Assembly (NCBI GenBank): GCA_965225915.1
Contig: OZ245326.1
Location: 434,001 to 498,000, forward strand
Length of the DNA: 64,000 bases
From: JAAXHH01 sp965225915
GTDB taxonomy: Bacteria > JAAXHH01
Reading direction: 5' to 3'
Numbering within the stretch: position 1 is the first letter of the stretch; the number at the start of each line of letters is the position of its first letter. The notes beneath the pieces were generated by a model. The model saw nothing but the letters and a program-made list of their open reading frames with translations, ran no database searches and was not told where the DNA came from. Positions 9,045-18,286 of the stretch are shown one piece after another. The translations under genes and the position numbers were made by a program.

Positions 9045-11874
9045 TTGGGTAAGGTCCCGGCCCTGGTTAACGGACAAATAAGGCTGTTTGTGATCGGTTT
9101 TTTCGTCGCGGTTACCAGTACCGGGGCCTACGCCCAGGACGTAGAGAACCCAAACACCGAACAAATAGAGTACGTCTTCGAAGAAGTGACGGTTACGGGG
9201 TCAAGGATCAGGGGTGAAGCGGAACAATCCACGGCTCCGGTCGGCATCTTGTCCCGCGAGGAAATCAAGTCCAAGGGTCTGGCTTCCGTCGGAGACATAC
9301 TCCAGACCCTCACGGTTCAATCGAACGCCACCAATACCCAGGCAAACCACGGAGGCGACGGGGCCACCCGCATCAACCCCCGCGGCCTGGGCGCACAGTG
9401 GACGTTGGTCTTGGTCAACGGCCGCAGGTTCGTGCCGGGCGGCCTTGGCGCGGACGCCGCTGTCGATCTGAATTCCCTTCCTTCAACGGTCATCGAACGG
9501 ATCGAAGTGCTCAAGGATGGGGCCTCGGCGGTCTACGGCTCCGACGCCGTGGGCGGTGTCATCAATGTTATCACGAGGACGGACCTGGACGGCGTAGAAT
9601 TCGAGTCATATCAGGGGATATCAAGCGCCGGTGACGGAGCGTCCATAGATCTCGGTTTTACCGCGGGCCTTAGGGGCGACAGGGGTAATCTCCTGTTCTC
9701 CGCCGGCTACCACGACCAGAAACCGGTCTGGACCTACGATCGCAGTTTCAGCGAATCGGACAAGAACTACAATTGGGCGAAGAACGACGGGACCTTCACC
9801 ACCAGCGGCAGTTCGGCGACCCCGGAGGGACATATTGTCGACCATTCCGGCGAAGCGGGTAATGCCGCCTGGCAGGCCGTCGGGATGGCCGACGGGACAG
9901 AAAGAAGAATCTTTCATCGGGACCCGGTTTCAGGATGGCGGCCCTTCAGTTATGCAGGCAACTCCCTGGAGGGAACCGGCGACCTGTATAACTATCAACC
10001 TCAGAACTACATCTACACCCCTCAGAAGCGGTATACCTCCTTTCTCGGTGGCTCCTACGCGTTCAGAAATCGCCTGAATACCTACTTCGAAGTCTCCTAT
10101 ACAAACCGGCAGTCCGAACAAAAGCTGGCGCCTACCCCCCTCTTTACCATCGCCGAGGGCATTACGTTCTCGGCAGGCAACAGGTACAACGAGTTCGGTC
10201 GGGACTTCACGGATGTCCGCCGTCGGTTCGTGGAGGCAGGCAACCGGGTTTTCAACCAGGACATTAACACCTACCGTATCGTGCTTGGACTGAAGAATCA
10301 AATACTGGGCTTCGATTCCGACTTCTTCTTTTCCTTTGGCCGCACGGTGGGCACCACGGTCAACAGCGGCCGGTTCATCCGGAGCAGTCTCATGCGCGCG
10401 TTGGGCCCAGTAGATGATTGCACGGGCGGCTGCGTGCCCCTCGATATCCTGCGCGGCACCGGGACCATTACACCGGAGATGCTGGCATACATTCAGTATA
10501 CTGGCGTTGCCCGTGGATACTCGCAGCAGAAGATCGTGCAGTGGAACCTGACCGGGGATGTGGCGGAACTTTCCCATGGACCGCTGGCCGTCGCGGCGGG
10601 CGTGTCTTCACGTTGGGAGTCCGGTGTGTATACGCCGGACCCGGTTACCGCCTAGGGCAACACGACTGGATTCAGGTCCGAAGCCACCGAAGGCAGTTTC
10701 GCAGTCTCGGCGTTGTACGGGCGAGGCCAGACAGCCGGTTTATCATGACAATGGGGTCGGAATCCACCTGACGGCGGCGGGATGGGCCTTCCACTACGAT
10801 ACTTACGGGGCCGGGTTCACCTATGAAACCGGGGCTAGTGTCGAACTGCCCCGGGGGCTGGTCCTTCGCGCCACGTATTCCAATGCCTTCCGTGCACCCA
10901 ACATTGCCGAGATGTTTCTAGGTGCAAATGACGTGTTTCCCCTTGTAAACGATCCCTGCAGCACGGTGGACGAAGCAGGCAACCCGAGGGAACTTACCGG
11001 ACAGCAGAAGCAGTACTGCGCCGCCGCGACCATCCCACCTGGATTCAGGGATTCGCGGGCCCAACTCCGATCCAGGGAGGGCGGGTCGGCGGATCTGGAT
11101 CCCGAGAAGGCTGGGATGATCACGGCAGGCATGAGCTATCGCCCCGGATTCGCGAAGAACCTCAATCTAAACCTCAACTACTACCACAACAGGATCGAGG
11201 ATGAAATCGGATCGCTGCCCGCAGGAGTCATCCTGAGTAATTGTTATTCGCAGGACACATCCACGAACTGCGACCAGATCGTGCGGGACACCGAAACGAA
11301 ACTGATCTCCCATATCATTCAGACCAACTCCAACATCGGAGAAACCGAGACCACGGGGGTAGACCTGGAAGTGGGTTACAACGGAAACACACCTTTGGGA
11401 ATCCTGTCGGTGCGGCTGGATTCCAACCTGCTGTTCAAGTACGACCAGTTCCTGCCCGCGGCCAGCGGCAAAGAAGTCGTCAAGGGCAGGGGATATTACG
11501 ATCTGGGCGTGTTTCCCCGGTGGCGGCATGCCGCCCCGCTGGACCTGAAGTGGCAACGTGCCTCGGCGGAATTGACCTGGGAGCACATCGGTGGTTTCGT
11601 GGAGTGCGAGGACAGCGATTGCAAGGGACTGTACCGGTCCGACGTCATCGAAAAACCGGCGTACCGGGAAGTCGAATCCAGCAGCGTGCTTGGGCTCAGG
11701 GGTACGTACAGACTGTTTACCGGCGCCGGTAGTACCGTGCTGACCCTGGGTGTGAACAACATTTTCAGCCAGCCGCCCGCGGTGATATTCAACGGCCTGC
11801 TGGGAACCTCATATTTTACAACCTACGACTTCCTGGGTAGGTACCTTTACCTCCGGTTTTCGCATTACATCTAA
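9045..11874 (+). pseudogene. TonB-dependent receptor paralogue, broken by a stop and a frameshift
   Basis: Tandem duplicate of the receptor upstream, colinear with it along the whole length (signal peptide ending AYAQ, plug with VTGSRIRGEAEQS and LKDGASAVYGSDAVGG, barrel ending YLYLRFSHYI). The frame is interrupted by TAG at 10653-10655, where the paralogue has an Acg threonine codon, and then by one surplus G in the GGG at about 10714-10716; after that the reading continues to 11874. Two independent lesions make a true pseudogene more likely than a single sequencing error. The start is taken as the TTG at 9045, which has no good ribosome-binding site. It may have been transcribed with the first receptor, 15 bases upstream. 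Confidence 0.85.
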
Positions 11875-12031
11875 GCCGCCAAATTCCCCAACTTAATCAC
11901 AATCACATCTGCCTTCGCTGTGCATGTGCGCGCTGTTAAGGCCAAATCGAATCGGAACTAAATTCGTTGTTAGGGAGCCTTCAGTGGTCATTAAAGGAGC
12001 TTACGGAGACGCTCAGTCCGACTATCCGATA

Positions 12032-13420
12032 TCAAGTCTGCCCGTTAGTTAATTCATCCAGTTCTGAGTCACCCATACCAATTACTTCGTCGACTTGCCT
12101 GGGGTCAGCTTCAGATTGAACAGGATCACGTTTTTCTATAGATGGTGGAGGAGGTACCCACTTGCGCAGATTCTGGCCGACCCGGTCATAAAAAGAGGGG
12201 ATTGCTTTTTCCAGATCTTCTATAAACGTCGACCGACCAGAGAATCGACCAGCAAGATCTATTATGATTACAACCTCAAAGGATGTCGGTACCGCGCCGG
12301 GTCGATCTATCTCAAGACAACCGGAATTAGCCTGAACTTCTGCTAGAACCGCCTGCGTGGATTGACTTCGGCCTGGCCAGAATGCTCGGACAAAAATATC
12401 ATCCCCTTCAACACCGCGAAGTTGCCTTAGAATCCAATTGATCCTCGAATTGGATCGCTTCCTGTCACCGGGCGCCTGCAGTTTCATCGAACAGGATATT
12501 GTCCGTCTCTGCAAGTTCACCATTACTTCCAAGTCACTGGCGGCATTCGGGATATCAAAACCTGAGCTAAGCTCGTTTGTGTTTACTAAATCGTTACATG
12601 CATCCCGAACGCGGAGAACAGTATCGTTTATATGTTTTCTTGGAAGCCGTATGTCAACGCGTTCACCGATCCGGCGAGTGAGAATCAGGCATACATCTCT
12701 TTCTTCCTGATGCCAACTCGCAACCGTGTTTTCAATCTCGGGAGATGCTTTTTGAAATTGCTCACCGTGCCTGATTCCCATTATGAGTGGGCGCCACTCC
12801 TTGTTCATCTGATCGAACCGCTTGACTCCTGAATTGGAGTGCTCGAAATACCGTACCATTTCTTCTAGTATAAACCGTTGTTCTGGGTTCAAATCCTCAC
12901 TGTCTTTCAGGATCAACATTGCCTGTGTGCGAATACTCGTCCACGAAATGTGATAAAAATCCAGTTTATTACTCAGTCGCTTTGGTACAGAATAGGGTAC
13001 ATGCGTCGGCAGTGGGACCAGCTGATTCGACAACGTAATCACGGTATTGATCCCGAACGTGCGTGCAGCCTCCCCATATCTGAGTATCTGTTCTTCATCG
13101 ATTTCCGCGTTGTCGACTTTTGCCTCGAAGAGGGCCGTCCAACGAACCTTGCTTCGACTCATAACGCTGATTAGACCGTCTGGCCTATCGGTCCGATTCG
13201 CATCAGAAGCAGGAAAGTCGACCTCCGTGTAACATTCCACATTGGACGTCTTTCCTACCCTTACGCCACTAAAATCCAACAATTGGGCTGCAAAGGGACG
13301 AACTGCACTCAGCACAGCCAACAGGATCGAGACAAGTCGTTCCTCTTTGCGCGAATCGGCAATGTTGGGAATCAATCTCGCATGTTTGGCGCTCCTTAGG
13401 ACATCTTCCAATGAATTCAT
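12032..13420 (-). CDS. PD-(D/E)XK-like hypothetical protein, probable horizontally acquired gene
   Basis: A soluble 462-residue protein of no named family that I recognise. Residues 79-118 show the nuclease-like pattern: RPDG (Asp81), then LFEAK (Glu99, Lys101), then a helix with Gln111 and Tyr115 (EEQILRYGEAAR), the core of the PD-(D/E)XK fold. The C-terminal half contains mixed alpha/beta segments and a proline-rich stretch (WVPPPPSIEKRD). The ATG at 13420 has AGGAG five bases upstream. The gene and its flanks are clearly AT-richer than the neighbours, it stands alone between a dead receptor gene and tatC, and genes of this type are often found in defence islands; a restriction or defence role is inference. 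Confidence 0.55.
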   Translation of the reverse strand: MNSLEDVLRSAKHARLIPNIADSRKEERLVSILLAVLSAVRPFAAQLLDFSGVRVGKTSNVECYTEVDFPASDANRTDRPDGLISVMSRSKVRWTALFEAKVDNAEIDEEQILRYGEAARTFGINTVITLSNQLVPLPTHVPYSVPKRLSNKLDFYHISWTSIRTQAMLILKDSEDLNPEQRFILEEMVRYFEHSNSGVKRFDQMNKEWRPLIMGIRHGEQFQKASPEIENTVASWHQEERDVCLILTRRIGERVDIRLPRKHINDTVLRVRDACNDLVNTNELSSGFDIPNAASDLEVMVNLQRRTISCSMKLQAPGDRKRSNSRINWILRQLRGVEGDDIFVRAFWPGRSQSTQAVLAEVQANSGCLEIDRPGAVPTSFEVVIIIDLAGRFSGRSTFIEDLEKAIPSFYDRVGQNLRKWVPPPPSIEKRDPVQSEADPRQVDEVIGMGDSELDELTNGQT

Positions 13421-13649
13421 TGAGACTCCTGTCTATTGAACTGCACCTGTCTCATACACAGTCCGACCATGGATTCTTACCAAGAAAAAGATGTGGTTGT
13501 TCGTTATTCCAGCGTGGTTTGAAAACCATAGGTTGCTAATGAAAAGGAGGATTCTGAAACCCTACCCATACATAACGCTACGGAGTCAGGTTCCGGCACG
13601 ATTTGATTAGGGTATTTCGCGTTGGAGTGTTTTATCACAAAATCTTAAA

Positions 13650-14879
13650 TCAGTCCGACGCTTTTCCGCCGTCTCGTTCGTGGTCCGGATCTTCGGATGC
13701 TGGAGGCGGTTTTTTGCCGCTGTCGTCTGATTTCTGGTTACTTGAGGCCTCGTGAGTTGATTCCGTTTTATCTTCGGGAGAGTCCGGTGACCCATCCTCT
13801 TCCGATCCTGGTTGATCCTCGGAACTGTCCCCTGAATCTTCCGTTTCGTCCTTGTCCTCTTTAACTTCTTTCGCACTATCGAGGTCAGTTTCCCCATCGC
13901 TCCGGTCCGATTCACCGGAATCTTCCTTCGGTTCCTCCGAGTAACCCATCTCCGTATCGTAGTCGTAGAGGTATTCCTCGTCTTCAGGCCAGTATGCCCG
14001 GCCGGTACCCTGATTCGTGGTCGAGGACGAATCGCGGGGGTGCGTTGGAGTATCGGGTTCTTCCGTGGTAAGCGCCGGAGGTCCCTCATCGCCATCGTCG
14101 CCATCGTCGTCTTCGCCGCCTTCATCCGTTTCGGCTTTTTTCCGGCTTCTTCCGATCAGCATGGCTATCCCCATGCTGATGAAATAGAGTATTACGAGCG
14201 GTATCGCCACGAGCGTCTGGGTATAGGGATCTCCAGTCGGCGTGATGATTGCGGCGACGATGAAGATGACCACGAGGGCAACCCGCCAGACCCGTTTGAG
14301 TTTGTCGGCGGACAGGATGCGGATCCAGGTCAGGAAGGCCACCACGATGGGCATCTGGAACACGATGCCCATGATTAGGACCATCTTGTTCACCAGTCCG
14401 ATCCAGAATCCGATGTCCCACTGGGCGCTGATACCAGGGACGTAGAGTTGGATGAAAAAGCGAACCATGACCGGTATCAGGATGTAAAAAGCAAAGGCGC
14501 CGCCCATGAGAAACAGGACGCAGGAAAAGAAGATGACGATGGGGACGTACTTCTTCTCGTTATCGAGCAGGCCGGGCGAAACGAAAGACCAGAGCTGGTA
14601 GAGCACGTAGGGCAGAGCGAGAGCGAATCCGCCTACCAGGCAGATGTTGACGATGGTGGTGAACATACCGGCCGGCCGGATCGCCTGCATCTCGATTTCA
14701 ATCTTCAGGCCTTCCAACAGCGTGGGAGAAATCAGGAATTCGACGATGTATTCGTGGAAGGAAAAGCAGGCGACCATCCCGACGAGGATGGCGAGAACGG
14801 ATTTCAAAATGGCCCAGCGGAGTTCTTCGAGATGTTGGAGGAAGGACATTTCTTCACGGATTTTTTTCTTGGGGGACAT
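13650..14879 (-). CDS. tatC: Twin-arginine translocase subunit TatC with long acidic tail
   Basis: Polytopic inner-membrane receptor of the Tat pathway that binds twin-arginine signal peptides. The N-terminus carries the conserved FLQHLEELRWAI motif, followed by six membrane spans with YQLWSFVSPGLLDNEKKY and ITPTGDPYTQTLVAIPL. The membrane domain ends near residue 250; about 155 more residues are rich in Asp, Glu, Ser, Gly and Pro, with no predicted fold. Typical TatC is about 250 residues, so the tail is extra. The window encodes at least two Tat substrates (the aminotransferases at 42.4-44.9 kb). No tatA or tatB is adjacent. It is divergent from the gene at 15109. Confidence 0.93.
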   Translation of the reverse strand: MSPKKKIREEMSFLQHLEELRWAILKSVLAILVGMVACFSFHEYIVEFLISPTLLEGLKIEIEMQAIRPAGMFTTIVNICLVGGFALALPYVLYQLWSFVSPGLLDNEKKYVPIVIFFSCVLFLMGGAFAFYILIPVMVRFFIQLYVPGISAQWDIGFWIGLVNKMVLIMGIVFQMPIVVAFLTWIRILSADKLKRVWRVALVVIFIVAAIITPTGDPYTQTLVAIPLVILYFISMGIAMLIGRSRKKAETDEGGEDDDGDDGDEGPPALTTEEPDTPTHPRDSSSTTNQGTGRAYWPEDEEYLYDYDTEMGYSEEPKEDSGESDRSDGETDLDSAKEVKEDKDETEDSGDSSEDQPGSEEDGSPDSPEDKTESTHEASSNQKSDDSGKKPPPASEDPDHERDGGKASD

Positions 14880-15108
14880 GATCGGTCCTCACGCGGTATA
14901 GGACTGCGGATAGCCGGCGGTCAATAAACCGGGGCGAAGGGACAGTGTCAAGCGAAAATCCCCGGGTCCGCGCCGTCCCAACGACCTTGACTAAGGCACG
15001 CTCCAGGCATAGTTTAGTCGTGGGTTTTCGTGAGTCCAATACAGTTTTCAACGGCTGGACCGCAAGGGGTTCCGTGAGCACTTGCGTCTCGCAGGGTACC
15101 TATGTCTA

Positions 15109-16086
15109 ATGGGAGTTTCAGGATCTCTCAAGGGAGTCATTTTTGCCGGGGACCGTAGGGTACAGGAATCCACGGGATGGCAGCCCCGTACGGGGCTGCT
15201 CCTTCCCATGGCCAATGTACCCATGGTCGAACGAATCATGGCAGGGTATGAACACGCCGGGATACGGGAAACGCTGATTGCTGCAGGTCGGGACACCCAT
15301 GAGATCGCTTTGCTGTGCGGCAACGGCGAACGGTGGAACACGGCCCTGACCTTTCTGGACCATCCCGAAGCGAGCGGGTCGATCGAGTCAATGAAGGAGG
15401 TTGCGGCTTTCACGGAAGACGCGCCGTTTCTGGCTACCCGGGGTCCCGTGCTGTTGGACGGGGAGGCTTACCTGCGTGCAGTCCAATCTCTTTCCGACAA
15501 TGGTCCCCGCGGGATCCGCGTGTGGCAAAGCGCCAGAGAATTCCCCGGTAATGAGTCTGGTCGCGACGGGGTCTATCTCCTTACGCCGGGCGCTTACGAC
15601 GTCCTATACGATAGGTCCGACCCCGGCGTGCGGGCATGCTCTTTCGACGCGGCCCTGGACCAGTTGGCCGACCGCGGCGACACCGTGCTGAACATGGACC
15701 TGGACCAACAGCCTTACGGCGCGCTTACTCCCGAATCGTACCTGGATTCGAACGAAAGGTTGCTCGGCTTCGTTGGCTTGGAAACGACTACCCCGGAAAT
15801 CATTGCCGACAATTTCTCATCACCCAATCTCGTGCTGCGGCCACATGTACTGGTAGACGCTGCGGCCGAACTCGAGCGTTGCCGGATCGGACCCGGCGTC
15901 TGCATTGGTCCCGAAGTCCATATTGGACATGGCGCGGCCATCGAGCACAGCGTCATCATGTCTGGTGCGGACATCGGCGACGGCGCCTCGATCTCCCATG
16001 CGGTAATAGGAAAAAATGCCAGCATAGAAAACCGGGCTGTGATTCACGGCCGGGCGGACCGGGTGATCGTCGTCCGCTCAAATTAA
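15109..16086 (+). CDS. Degenerate sugar-nucleotidyltransferase-like protein with left-handed beta-helix
   Basis: The N-terminal 200 residues resemble NDP-sugar pyrophosphorylases (VIFAGDRRVQ, LLLPMANVPMVERIMAGYEH, then IRETLIAAG), but the glycine-rich GxGTRLxPLT nucleotide loop is not conserved. The C-terminal 70 residues form hexapeptide repeats (CRIGPGVCIGPEVHIGHGAA, GADIGDGASI), a left-handed beta-helix. An enzyme that has lost catalysis, or a regulator, is possible. I chose the ATG at 15109 (MGVSGSLKGVIF); an in-frame TTG at 15082 is also open. The ribosome-binding site is weak. selB begins 65 bases downstream on the same strand; a functional link is not evident. Confidence 0.6.
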   Translation: MGVSGSLKGVIFAGDRRVQESTGWQPRTGLLLPMANVPMVERIMAGYEHAGIRETLIAAGRDTHEIALLCGNGERWNTALTFLDHPEASGSIESMKEVAAFTEDAPFLATRGPVLLDGEAYLRAVQSLSDNGPRGIRVWQSAREFPGNESGRDGVYLLTPGAYDVLYDRSDPGVRACSFDAALDQLADRGDTVLNMDLDQQPYGALTPESYLDSNERLLGFVGLETTTPEIIADNFSSPNLVLRPHVLVDAAAELERCRIGPGVCIGPEVHIGHGAAIEHSVIMSGADIGDGASISHAVIGKNASIENRAVIHGRADRVIVVRSN

Positions 16087-16150
16087 ACCCTCGGCACATC
16101 CAGGCTACGGATAGCCATTCGTCACCCCTCACGCAACAACCGGCACAACC

Positions 16151-18118
16151 ATGTCCCATCTCACCATAGGCACGGCAGGTCACGTCGACCACGGCAAGAG
16201 CGCGCTGGTGGAAGCCCTGACGGGAGTTCATCCGGACCGCCTGAAGGAAGAAAAAGAACGGGGCATGACGATCGATCTCGGGTTCACGTTCATGCCGTTG
16301 AGCGACGGTAGGCAGGTTCCCATTGTCGACGTCCCGGGCCACGAACGATTCCTCAAGACCATGGTCGCTGGCGTAAGCGGGATTCATCTTGTCCTCTTTG
16401 TCGTGGCCGCCGACGAGGGCGTGATGCCCCAGACCCTGGAACACTTCGGCACGGTGAGATACATGGGGGTTGACTCGGGCATCGTCGTCCTTACGAAATG
16501 CGACCTGGTAGATGAAGAATGGCTGATGCTCGTGGAAGAGGACGTGAAATCCCTCGTAGCTGGTTCTTTCCTGGAGAAAGCGCCCGTCGCCCGGGTGTCA
16601 TCGATCACAGGCGACGGGATCGACCAGCTGAGGGAAACCATAGAGGATAAGCTGACCGGGCTTGTGGACGAAGCCGACGAGGGATACTTCCGCATGCCCA
16701 TAGACCGTGTGTTTACCATGAAGGGCTTCGGTACCGTCATCGCCGGCACCGTGCTGTCGGGAAGGCTGGCGGCGGACGAGGACACCGAGCTTCTGCCCTC
16801 CCGGTCGCCGCTGAGGGTTCGAGGCATGCAAAGCAACAACGACACCGTAGAACTTGCCGTGAAAGGACAGCGGGTCGCGCTGAACGTCTCCAATATCAAA
16901 ACCACTGATATTCAGCGGGGTAATGAACTGGCTACGCCCGGATACCTGCTTCCGACGTCGATGACCGATGCCGAACTGCACTGTCTGGAATCCCTGGGGG
17001 AACCGCTGCAAAACCGGCAGCGCGTTCGTCTGCACAAGGGCACGAGTGAAACCATCGGACGCCTGATCCTGTTAGACCGGGACGAACTGGATCCAGGCGA
17101 AACCGGATACGTGCAGTTTCGCCTGGAGAATCCCACCGTGGCGGAGCGGAACGAGCGCTTCATTATACGGGGGTTTTCTTCCATGCGGCTGCTCGGCGGA
17201 GGCCGGTTCGTGGAAGTGTATCCACAGAAGAACCGTCGATTTCGCCAATCCGTACTGGATTACCTGGACGACGTGACCGACGCCGGTCCGGATGTCCTGA
17301 TCGAACGGGTCATGAGGCACGCCTACGGCGAACAGCGCCTGAAGTCCATACAGGAGCTGGTTCGTTCCACCAACCTGAACGGCGACGTGTTGCAACAGGG
17401 CGTAGGCCGGTTGGAGGAAAAGGGCGAACTCGTCCGGTTCACGGACCGATGGCTGCTGCACAGGCACTGGTACATGGGCTTGAAGGACGAGTTGATCTCC
17501 GTGCTTGAAAAGATGCATCGGGTCCAACGATTGAAGGACGCGCTGCCCAAGGACGCCCCGAGATCGCAACTCTCCTGGCCGGCACCGGACACCGTCTACG
17601 ACGCGCTGCTGAGAGATCTCGACGAGGAATCCAGGGTTGTACTGTCCGGCAGGTCGATCCGGCTGTCCACGCACGCGGTCAGCCTGACCGGACAAGAAAA
17701 GGAGATACTCGAGGCCTTCGAACGGCTGGGCGGAGCAGACCCTCCGGCTGTTTTCTCCATGAACGATCTTGTCCAGGTCATGGAGGACCGGTTGAGTTCC
17801 ATGGGCGATTTACCGGTTGATCTGAACGCAAACCCGGATATGATTAAGAGCATGGCGGCGTATGCCCTGGAGCAGGGCATCTTCGTCGAATTCGCGGATC
17901 GGCAGATCCTGCATAGACTGGGCCTTGAATCGGTCAGGGAAAAGCTGGTGGCCTACCTGAAAAGCCATGGCTCCGTGCGCGCTTCCGAGTTCCGCAGTTA
18001 CATGGGCATCTCCAGGTCGGATGCCACTGCGTTACTGGACTATTACTGCGACCTCGGCGTGACCAACCGGGAATCCGGAACGCATCGACTGGCGGAAGCG
18101 GACGATGATGGTGGGTAG
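16151..18118 (+). CDS. selB: Selenocysteine-specific elongation factor SelB
   Basis: GTPase that delivers Sec-tRNA to in-frame UGA codons by binding a SECIS hairpin in the mRNA. The GTPase motifs are clear: GHVDHGKSALVEALTG, RGMTIDLGFTF, DVPGHERFLKTM and TKCD, followed by EF-Tu-like domains (KGFGTVIAGTVLSG) and about 270 residues of C-terminal winged-helix repeats (for example LVAYLKSHGSVRASEFRSYM) that read the SECIS element. Length 655 residues is typical. It stands 70 bases upstream of the tRNA-Sec gene; selA is 14 kb away on the opposite strand. No selenoprotein gene is seen in the window. Confidence 0.95.
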   Translation: MSHLTIGTAGHVDHGKSALVEALTGVHPDRLKEEKERGMTIDLGFTFMPLSDGRQVPIVDVPGHERFLKTMVAGVSGIHLVLFVVAADEGVMPQTLEHFGTVRYMGVDSGIVVLTKCDLVDEEWLMLVEEDVKSLVAGSFLEKAPVARVSSITGDGIDQLRETIEDKLTGLVDEADEGYFRMPIDRVFTMKGFGTVIAGTVLSGRLAADEDTELLPSRSPLRVRGMQSNNDTVELAVKGQRVALNVSNIKTTDIQRGNELATPGYLLPTSMTDAELHCLESLGEPLQNRQRVRLHKGTSETIGRLILLDRDELDPGETGYVQFRLENPTVAERNERFIIRGFSSMRLLGGGRFVEVYPQKNRRFRQSVLDYLDDVTDAGPDVLIERVMRHAYGEQRLKSIQELVRSTNLNGDVLQQGVGRLEEKGELVRFTDRWLLHRHWYMGLKDELISVLEKMHRVQRLKDALPKDAPRSQLSWPAPDTVYDALLRDLDEESRVVLSGRSIRLSTHAVSLTGQEKEILEAFERLGGADPPAVFSMNDLVQVMEDRLSSMGDLPVDLNANPDMIKSMAAYALEQGIFVEFADRQILHRLGLESVREKLVAYLKSHGSVRASEFRSYMGISRSDATALLDYYCDLGVTNRESGTHRLAEADDDGG

Positions 18119-18188
18119 GTGAGGGATTGCAGGCGGGCGATATTGTCCCGATGTTCAGATATATCGGACCGGAAATCGAGTGATTCAG

Positions 18189-18286
18189 GGGAGTGTATGG
18201 GTTGCTGGTGCGCCTCACGGACTTCAAATCCGATGGCGGGCCCTAAACAGGTCCGTGGTGGGTTCGATTCCCACACGCTCCCCCCA
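18189..18286 (+). tRNA. selC: tRNA-Sec (anticodon UCA)
   Basis: 98 bases including an encoded CCA. Acceptor stem of 8 bp GGGAGUGU/ACGCUCCC (one G-U pair), anticodon loop CUUCAAA with UCA at 18224-18226, a long variable arm CGGGCC/GGUCCG closed over a short loop, and a T arm GUGGG-UUCGAUU-CCCAC joined directly to the acceptor, giving the 8+5 stack of bacterial tRNA-Sec. With this fold the discriminator is C, not the usual G. The D arm is long, as expected. It follows selB by 70 bases. Its last 12 bases (plus one more) recur at 19106-19118. Confidence 0.95.
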
